From JALZKA01 sp963753385 (GTDB lineage: Bacteria > Actinomycetota > Thermoleophilia > Solirubrobacterales > 70-9): 64,000 bases of DNA. The stretch is from contig CAVWCC010000010.1 in the NCBI GenBank assembly GCA_963753385.1, forward strand, positions 62,001-126,000, read 5' to 3'. Shown one piece after another: positions 58,699-64,000 of the stretch; the first letter of the stretch is position 1, and each line of letters begins with the position of its first letter. The translations under genes were made by a program, and so were the position numbers. The notes beneath the pieces were generated by a model. It saw nothing but the letters and a program-made list of their open reading frames with translations, did no database searches and was not told where the DNA came from.

Positions 58699-59565
58699 CT
58701 AGCCGCCCTGAGATGCGCGCGTGAACTCCTCGAGCTCTCGGTCGAACCGCCCCGCCGCCTCCCAGAACGGCATATGCCCGACCTCGTCGTACCAGGACGC
58801 AACGGCGGGCTTGCAGACCTCGAGCATGTGGTCCGCCATCGAAGGCAGGACGATCGCGTCGTCGCGACCGTGACTGACAAGCACGGGCACGGCCACGCTC
58901 GCGAGGGCGTCGTCGCCGTCGATCTCGCGCGCGATCAGCGCGCCACGGACGTCCGGTGGAACCACCATGTTCCAACACAGCGCCGTCGTCCACTCATCCT
59001 CGTCGAGCGGCTGGACTGTGCACGCATGCAGGAACCGGCGGATCGCGGCGATGTTCGTCGCGAGGTCGAGGGCGCACATGTCCTGGGCGTTTTCCAGCAG
59101 TCCCGGGCCGAGGTGGTCAAACGTCGGCGGCCTCAGGATCGCGGCCGCTCCGACTAGGTTGATCCCCGCGATCGCCGCGTCGCCGTAGGCACGAAGGAAG
59201 TCGCCGACGATATACCCGCCGTACGACCATGCGACCACGACCGGCCGCTCGAGGCCGGTCTGCTCGATCACAGCCGCCAGGTCGTCCGCCCAAAGCCGGC
59301 CATCCGCGTAGTGCTCGGGACCCGATGGCTTCTCCGACAACCCGTGGCCGCGGATATCGAACGTGATGATTCGATGGCTCGCCGCGAGATCGCCGTTGAG
59401 CTGCTTCGTCCAGCAGAGGTCGCTCTGCGAAAGACCGTGCACGAACAGAAGCGCGGGTCCTTGAGGATCGCCCCACTCCCGCACGTGGAGCCTCACACCT
59501 CCACCACCCCGAATCTCGTGCGTCGCGATCGGCTCGGCTCCATTGACCAGTCTGTTCTTGAGCAT
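58699..59565 (-). CDS. Alpha/beta hydrolase
   Basis: The 288-residue enzyme has a complete triad: oxyanion LLFVHGLSQSDLCW, nucleophile Ser in VVVAWSYGGYIVGDFL (about 116), acid in VLVSHGRDDAIVLPSM, and His in YDEVGHMPFWEAAGRF. FDIRGHGLSEKP is the usual strand-4 motif. ATG 59565 is chosen because TACGGT precedes it by six bases; a longer frame exists. The gene ends 44 bases before the FAD oxidoreductase start. Confidence 0.88.
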   Translation of the reverse strand: MLKNRLVNGAEPIATHEIRGGGGVRLHVREWGDPQGPALLFVHGLSQSDLCWTKQLNGDLAASHRIITFDIRGHGLSEKPSGPEHYADGRLWADDLAAVIEQTGLERPVVVAWSYGGYIVGDFLRAYGDAAIAGINLVGAAAILRPPTFDHLGPGLLENAQDMCALDLATNIAAIRRFLHACTVQPLDEDEWTTALCWNMVVPPDVRGALIAREIDGDDALASVAVPVLVSHGRDDAIVLPSMADHMLEVCKPAVASWYDEVGHMPFWEAAGRFDRELEEFTRASQGG

Positions 59566-59571
59566 GCGAGG

Positions 59572-59577
59572 ACCGTA
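59572..59577 (-). promoter_or_regulatory. -10 box TACGGT for a leaderless start at 59565
   Basis: On the minus strand TACGGT, CCTCGC (6 bases), then ATG; no ribosome-binding site. Confidence 0.5.
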
Positions 59578-59650
59578 GGGGGTGGAGGTCGCGCCGACAT
59601 CAGCGCCACCACCCAACTTCTAGCCCGCGGCCTGGCGGCCTACACGTAGC

Positions 59651-60742
59651 TCAACGAGGAGCCCACGGCGGGTCCGCCAGCTGCGAGAACCGCGCCGCGG
59701 CGGCGGCGCGCGCAGCCTTCCCGGAGACCCCCAGCTTCGCGTAGATGTTCGAGAGGTGCCGCTCCACCGTGCGCACGCTGAGGTACAGCCGCTCGGCGAT
59801 CGCCTCGTTCGTGAGCCCCGCAGCAACCAGCTCGAGCACCTCCAACTCCCGTGCGCTTAGGTCGGCGGCTTCCGCCGGCGGCGCTGCGGCGGGTCCCATG
59901 CCGAGGAACGCGTAGAGCTCGGAAACGAAGTACTGCCATGCCGGCTCGTCGGCGAGCAAGATGTGGTTTGCCGACTCGAGGAGGACCAGGCGCGCGCCCG
60001 GAATCAGGGCGGCGAGCCGCCTCCCCTCCTCGACCGGAACGACTCGGTCGTCGCGCGCGTGGACTACGAGCGTCCGTCCACGCACCTTCGGGGCGAGTCG
60101 GCGCACGTCAAGCGAGCCGCGCGCCTCGATCAGCCGTACCGCGGTCTCGGCCGAGGTGGAGCTCCGGAGCAGCTCCTCGTACCACGCCATCTGCTCGGGC
60201 GTGCCATGCGGAAGGAACAGCGCGCTGAATACGCGGCGGAACGTCGGGTCAGGCGTATCCCAGCCGGCTCGGATCGCCGCGATCACCGCGTCCTCTTCCC
60301 TGCTCTGGTCGCGATGCCTGCGGCCGCGCGCGTAGCCGCCGTAGAGGACGAGATCGGTGACTCGCTCTGGATGGGCGGCCGCAAAGCCCACGGCGACCGC
60401 GGCTCCTTGCGACACGCCTACCAATGTGAAGCGATCCAACCCGACCGCATCGACGACTGTCTCGAGATCGGCCACCCAAGTATCGAGCGAGAGATCGCCA
60501 GCTTCCGAATCCGAGAGCCCGCACCCTCGCTCGTCGTACCTCACAACGGTGTGGCGCTCACCGAGGGTGGCCAGCCAGTGGCGCCAGACCGGGCTCTCCC
60601 AGTCGGAGTCGAGATGGGTGAGCCACGTCGCCACCCTGACGAGCGGCGGCCCCCGTCCATGCACCGCGTACGCGAGGCGGATGCCATCCGGAGCAGTGCA
60701 GAAGCGAACCTCCTGGTTCACGTCCGGAACGTACCGCTTCAT
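59651..60742 (-). CDS. Alpha/beta hydrolase fused to LuxR DNA-binding domain
   Basis: The 363-residue fusion has, in residues 1-285, an alpha/beta hydrolase (VVRYDERGCGLSDSEAGDLS, nucleophile Ser in VGVSQGAAVAVGF, Asp in VVHARDDRVVPVEEG, His in LLESANHILLADEPAW). Residues about 300-355 are a LuxR helix-turn-helix (LSARELEVLELVAAGLTNEA, then VRTVERHLSNIYAKLG). It probably senses a small ligand, by binding or cleaving it, and regulates nearby genes. ATG 60742 is used; the longer frame reads through the repeat at 60763. Confidence 0.87.
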   Translation of the reverse strand: MKRYVPDVNQEVRFCTAPDGIRLAYAVHGRGPPLVRVATWLTHLDSDWESPVWRHWLATLGERHTVVRYDERGCGLSDSEAGDLSLDTWVADLETVVDAVGLDRFTLVGVSQGAAVAVGFAAAHPERVTDLVLYGGYARGRRHRDQSREEDAVIAAIRAGWDTPDPTFRRVFSALFLPHGTPEQMAWYEELLRSSTSAETAVRLIEARGSLDVRRLAPKVRGRTLVVHARDDRVVPVEEGRRLAALIPGARLVLLESANHILLADEPAWQYFVSELYAFLGMGPAAAPPAEAADLSARELEVLELVAAGLTNEAIAERLYLSVRTVERHLSNIYAKLGVSGKAARAAAAARFSQLADPPWAPR

Positions 60743-60762
60743 CGCTCGCGAGCACGGGCGTT

Positions 60763-60955
60763 GCGCTGAAAAGAGCGGCTGATGTGTTTGAAAACCCGCG
60801 CCATCTGACTTGAGCATGCGGTCCGCGGACCCGCTGCTACCAGTTTCTGACGCATCGTCGCGTCACGGAGTGGTAGCGGTTGCCCATCATCCGCCCCACT
60901 CGACCGCGCGAATCCGACCGCCGCGGGCTCGGCCGCTGATTTCACGTGAGGAAAG
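60763..60955. repeat. tRNA-Gly-derived repeat, copy C
   Basis: GCGCTGAAAAGAGCGGCTGA opens it, with TGTG next. It contains GCTACCA and TGGTAGC (7-bp inverted repeat, 28 bases apart) and ends near TTTCACGTGAGGAAAGC. It aligns with copy A along its whole length of about 195 bases. It fills the gap between the hydrolase-LuxR and methyltransferase genes. Confidence 0.55.
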
Positions 60956-60975
60956 CCCGGGTTGGTGGCCCGAAC

Positions 60976-61836
60976 CTACCCGCCGACCGCCAGCGCGACC
61001 ACCAGCAGATACTCGTACCGGTACTCCGCGGCCGCGCCGGACGGTGCGCTGTTCGCGCGCGTCGCGAAGTCCAGGAAGTCGCGGTCGAGCGAGCCTGCGC
61101 GGTCGGGATCGTCCACGAGGCTCATGTATGTCGCGACCACCGGCCCGAACGTCTGCTTGAAGAGCTCGCGGTAATCGCACGGGCTGTCCGCCCGCTCCAG
61201 GTAGTGCCTGCGGCTCATCTCGAGTGACTCCACCCGGTCGGCGAACAGGTCCCGCACGTGTTCCTCGCTGCCCCACAGCGGCGGCGGCATCGCCCCCGGT
61301 GGGGGCGGTGGCATGTAGGGCGCGAGCGCAGCGAAGAAGTCGGAGATCAGGCCCTCGGGCGTGAAGTTGAGCATGCCGATCGTGCCCCCAGGCCGGCATA
61401 CGCGCAGCATCTCGTCGGCGACCGCTTGATGGTTGGGGGCGAAGATCGCGCCGAACGACGAGGTGACAACGTCGAACTCCCCGTCGGCGAAGGGAAGGGC
61501 CTCGGCGTCGGCCTCGACCCAGCCGAGGTCGACCTTCTGCGCCGCGGCCTCGCGGCGCCCGGCCTCGAAGTTCTCGGGCGTGAGGTCGGAAGCCACAACG
61601 GTGGCCCCGGCCTGCGCCGCGCGGATCGCAGTGTTGCCAGTGCCCGCAGCGACGTCGAGTACGCGCTGACCCGGGGAGATTCCACATGCCTCGACCAGCA
61701 CCGGCCCGACCTCCCAGATCGTCGCCTTAGCGAACCGGTGGTAATCGCCGAGCCCCCAGGCCTGCCGGGCAGCCGCCTTGGCCTGCCGATCCGCATCCGC
61801 ATTGACAGTCGCCTCTACCACTCGATCCGCGTCCAT
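60976..61836 (-). CDS. Class I SAM-dependent methyltransferase (UbiE-like)
   Basis: The 286-residue enzyme has motif I RVLDVAAGTGNTAIRAAQAG (about 55), motif II in ATVVASDLTPENFEAG, and motif IV FDVVTSSFGAIFAPNHQAVA, then MLRVCRPGGTIGMLNFTPEG. It is close to the ubiquinone/menaquinone-type methyltransferases that act on small molecules. ATG 61836 has GGGAGG at six bases; ATG 61842 and 61860 are alternatives. The substrate is not inferable. Confidence 0.87.
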   Translation of the reverse strand: MDADRVVEATVNADADRQAKAAARQAWGLGDYHRFAKATIWEVGPVLVEACGISPGQRVLDVAAGTGNTAIRAAQAGATVVASDLTPENFEAGRREAAAQKVDLGWVEADAEALPFADGEFDVVTSSFGAIFAPNHQAVADEMLRVCRPGGTIGMLNFTPEGLISDFFAALAPYMPPPPPGAMPPPLWGSEEHVRDLFADRVESLEMSRRHYLERADSPCDYRELFKQTFGPVVATYMSLVDDPDRAGSLDRDFLDFATRANSAPSGAAAEYRYEYLLVVALAVGG

Positions 61837-62010
61837 GTCCATCCTCCCGTGCGTTGCCATCTCCTCGATCCTCGCGAGCGCCGCTACCTCTGCCATCAGC
61901 CGGCGCGGCGAGGTGTGACGCTCCATGACCGGCACGGTAGTCCGGGCGGGAAGCCCTGACTTCGCCAAAAGCGAACATCTTCGGGCGCCTCGGCGAATGG
62001 CCAGATCTGG

Positions 62011-63693
62011 CTATCTGTGCGGTTCCTCGGATAGGCCGAGGCGGGCGGCCAAGGCTGCTGCGGCCGTACGCGAGGGCAGCTCGAGCTTGCGCAACATGTT
62101 CGTTACGTGGCGGTGGATCGTGTGCTCGCTGACCACGAGACGCTCCGCGATCTGGCGGTTCGTGAGGCCCTCGGCGACGAGGCACAGCACCTCCCGCTCT
62201 CGCGGCGTCAGCTCCGGAAGCGGAACCCCAGCCTCGTCGCCGACGCTCGCTCCCTCTCCCAGTCGTCGGGCACGCTCCGCATCCGGCGCGGCGCCAAGCT
62301 CGAGGAGTTGGTTGCGAGCGTTTGCCGCCTCCTGCTGGGCGACATCGAGGCGACCGAGTGCAACCAGCGTGGTCGCAAGCTCGATCCGCGCTTCCGCGGC
62401 CTCGAATGGCGCGCCACAGCGCTCGAAGCGATCGCAGGCATCCTCGAACAGGGGTCGGGCCCGCTCGTGGTCGCCTCCCACCGCCGCGACCGACCCCTCG
62501 ACGAGGTCGACAGAGGCTCGGAGGGCTTCGGTACCGACCCTACGTTGGATCTCGCGCAGGGCCTCGAGCGCCGCGCCGGCCTCCTCGAGCTCCCCGCGCG
62601 CCGCGCGCGCCTGGGCGAGCACTTCAAGGCCCGGGCCGCGATCGAGCTGGCGATCAGCGGGCACCTGGCGGACGCAGCGCTGAGCGAGCTCCGCCGCGCG
62701 AGTGGCGTCCCCGCGATCGAGCGCCATCCGCGCGCGACAGAGCTGCGCGTTCGAGGACGGACCGGCCCGGTCGAGCAGCTGAGCAGCCTCCTCCCACCGG
62801 CCCTGACGGCGCCTCAGCTCCGCCAGGCCCGCCAACGGTCCCCCGACCATCGCCGGTCGCGATCGGCCGAAGTCCTCGATCGCTGCCTCGAGCATCGCCT
62901 CCGCCTCCGCCCACCGGCCCCGCCACAGGTGCACCGCCCCGTACTCGGCGCGGCAGAAGGCGAGCATGTAGCGGCTTCCGTAGCGCTCGGCGAACTCGGC
63001 GATCCGGTCGCACCACTCGAAGGCTCGCTCGTAATCACGCACGGCCGTGCACGCCGTGACCAGGAAACAGCACGCCCACGCACCCGAGATCGGGACCGTG
63101 GCAACGCCGCGCATGGCGCTCGCGGTTGCTTCGTCGAGGCAACGCATGCCCTCCTCGACGCGAGCGCATGCCACCAGCGTCGCCCCCTCGACGGCGAGTC
63201 CGAGCATCTCCAGATCGGGAACGCGGAACTGCCTCCCGAACTCGGCCGCGCGGCGCCCGAGCTCACCCGCCTTAGCGGTCTCGCCACCCGCGTGGGCGAT
63301 GTATCCCTCGAGGAAGGCAAGCCAGCCGTGCTCAGGTCCCGACTCGAGTGGGTCGAGGAGGCGATGGGCGCGAGCGAGCCAACCGGCGGCGACGGCGAAC
63401 GCGCCGTGGAAGTCGAGCTGATCGGACGCAAGCCAGGTCGCCATGCGGGCCGCGTCCGCGGCGTCGCCGGCGGCATCGTAGAGGTGGAACGCCCGCTCAC
63501 GGGCGGCGAATACCGCCTCGGCGTCGTCGAGCCACCACGCCGCCCAGCTCAGCCCCTCGAACGCCTCGGGCGTCTCCTCGGCCTCGACCGCCTGCTCGAA
63601 CAGCGACGCCGCCTTCTCCCAACGCCCCGCACGGAGCTCACCCCAGGCACTGTCGAGTCGGGTAGGAGGAGACTCGTGGGATTGCTTCGTCAC
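62011..63693 (-). CDS. LuxR-family regulator with TPR-like sensor region
   Basis: The 560-residue protein has about 480 residues of helical repeats of the TPR/MalT type (for example RAGRWEKAASLFEQAVEAEE, RWAEAEAMLEAAIEDFGRSR) and a C-terminal LuxR helix-turn-helix (LTPREREVLCLVAEGLTNRQ, then HTIHRHVTNMLRKL). It lacks the N-terminal ATPase of LAL regulators, so it is a short variant. It probably controls genes in this accessory segment. GTG 63693 is the start; no ribosome-binding site is evident. It is downstream of tRNA-Gly on the same strand. Confidence 0.87.
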   Translation of the reverse strand: MTKQSHESPPTRLDSAWGELRAGRWEKAASLFEQAVEAEETPEAFEGLSWAAWWLDDAEAVFAARERAFHLYDAAGDAADAARMATWLASDQLDFHGAFAVAAGWLARAHRLLDPLESGPEHGWLAFLEGYIAHAGGETAKAGELGRRAAEFGRQFRVPDLEMLGLAVEGATLVACARVEEGMRCLDEATASAMRGVATVPISGAWACCFLVTACTAVRDYERAFEWCDRIAEFAERYGSRYMLAFCRAEYGAVHLWRGRWAEAEAMLEAAIEDFGRSRPAMVGGPLAGLAELRRRQGRWEEAAQLLDRAGPSSNAQLCRARMALDRGDATRAAELAQRCVRQVPADRQLDRGPGLEVLAQARAARGELEEAGAALEALREIQRRVGTEALRASVDLVEGSVAAVGGDHERARPLFEDACDRFERCGAPFEAAEARIELATTLVALGRLDVAQQEAANARNQLLELGAAPDAERARRLGEGASVGDEAGVPLPELTPREREVLCLVAEGLTNRQIAERLVVSEHTIHRHVTNMLRKLELPSRTAAAALAARLGLSEEPHR

Positions 63694-63791
63694 GCGAGCG
63701 CATTCTCACACGCACCCGGTCGCGCTTATCGATCGCGGCCGCTCCTCGCGCATCGCGACAGCCTGTCGCGATCTGACGGAGGTCTGAAAAG

Positions 63792-63865
63792 AGCGGCTGA
63801 TCGGATTCGAACCGACGACCTTCTGCATGGCAAGCAGACGCTCTAGCCAACTGAGCTACAGCCGC
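63792..63865 (-). tRNA. tRNA-Gly (GCC)
   Basis: The 74-base cloverleaf has acceptor GCGGCTG/CAGCCGC, anticodon stem TCTGC/GCAGA with loop TTGCCAT (anticodon GCC), and T arm GTCGG-TTCGAAT-CCGAT (one mismatch-type pair). CCA is not encoded. Its 3' end and flank (ATCAGCCGCTCTTTTCA on the minus strand) recur in repeats A-C. Confidence 0.93.
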
Positions 63866-63918
63866 GCGAGCGGACGAGTTTAGCTCGCGCGCTCCCCCGT
63901 CTCCAGTCGCCCGCAATC

Positions 63919-64000
63919 GTGATCCGCTCCGCCCACCGGCGCATCACCGTCGTTAGCGGTGGGCTCGCAATCGCTACCCTCACCTTGGTGACGGTCGCAA
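63919..64000 (+). CDS. Possible 5' end of an exported or membrane protein (runs off the window)
   Basis: From GTG 63919 the frame reads MIRSAHRRITVVSGGLAIAT and then LTLVTVA to the window edge without a stop. A short basic N-terminus followed by a hydrophobic run looks like a signal peptide or first membrane helix. Too little is visible to name a family. Confidence 0.35.
   Translation, partial: MIRSAHRRITVVSGGLAIATLTLVTVA

Noticed and set aside
55022..63865. Integrated prophage or integrative element with integrase
   Set aside because: Repeats resemble att sites, but no integrase, excisionase, relaxase, capsid or transposase gene is present in the segment; only the repeat observation is kept.

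Overview
The window is GC-rich (about 70 percent by eye) and densely coded on both strands. The gene string infC-rpmI-rplT-tsnR-pheS-pheT-argC-argJ-argB-argD is the order known from Actinomycetota. Together with many probable leaderless genes, NarL-type two-component systems and an LLM-class oxidoreductase, this points to an uncultured or deep-branching actinobacterium. A Thermoleophilia-like soil lineage is my inference, not something the sequence proves.

Layout: (1) 0-1.2 kb holds two paralogous coiled-coil proteins. (2) 1.3-13.6 kb is an extracellular polysaccharide locus: two O-antigen-ligase-like polymerases (one with a TPR tail), a Wzz/BY-kinase chain-length regulator, three GT-B glycosyltransferases, a polysaccharide deacetylase, a Wzx-like flippase and a sulfotransferase. 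Together they could build, flip, polymerise and decorate a possibly sulfated polymer. (3) 14.0-25.9 kb is a core block on the minus strand: thrS, infC, rpmI, rplT, an rRNA methyltransferase, pheS, pheT and argCJBD, mostly joined by 4-base stop/start overlaps. pheT carries an apparent single-base frameshift. (4) 26-34.4 kb holds two paralogous secreted toroid-like proteins around a methyltransferase, a GH26-like secreted hydrolase, a polytopic membrane protein, a sugar-nucleotide epimerase, a GNAT enzyme and tRNA-Val. (5) 34.5-41.6 kb holds a Tat-exported phosphoesterase (frameshifted) with an RTX-like partner, NfeD-like and PepSY-like proteins, an ABC-2 exporter with a two-component system, and an LLM oxidoreductase. 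(6) 41.6-49.3 kb holds a FemAB/BioF2-like acyltransferase, a seven-bladed propeller lipoprotein, tRNA-Cys, hydrolases, and an ECF sigma/anti-sigma/secreted-protein module. (7) 49.3-64 kb is accessory in character: hydrolases, several LuxR-type regulators, a second two-component system, a truncated hydrolase, and a family of repeats that look like decayed copies of the tRNA-Gly gene at 63.8 kb.

Three signals cut across the window. First, a TANNNT hexamer sits exactly 6 or 7 bases before the start codon of about a dozen genes, which implies leaderless transcription. Second, a tiny open frame ending in Leu-Gly-Ala-Tyr-Glu-Ser lies just upstream of two envelope-type genes 33 kb apart (the flippase and the FemAB-like enzyme); I do not recognise it. 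Third, at least two and probably four genes show single-base frameshifts, which may be residual assembly indels. No CRISPR array, insertion sequence, integrase or replication origin was seen.
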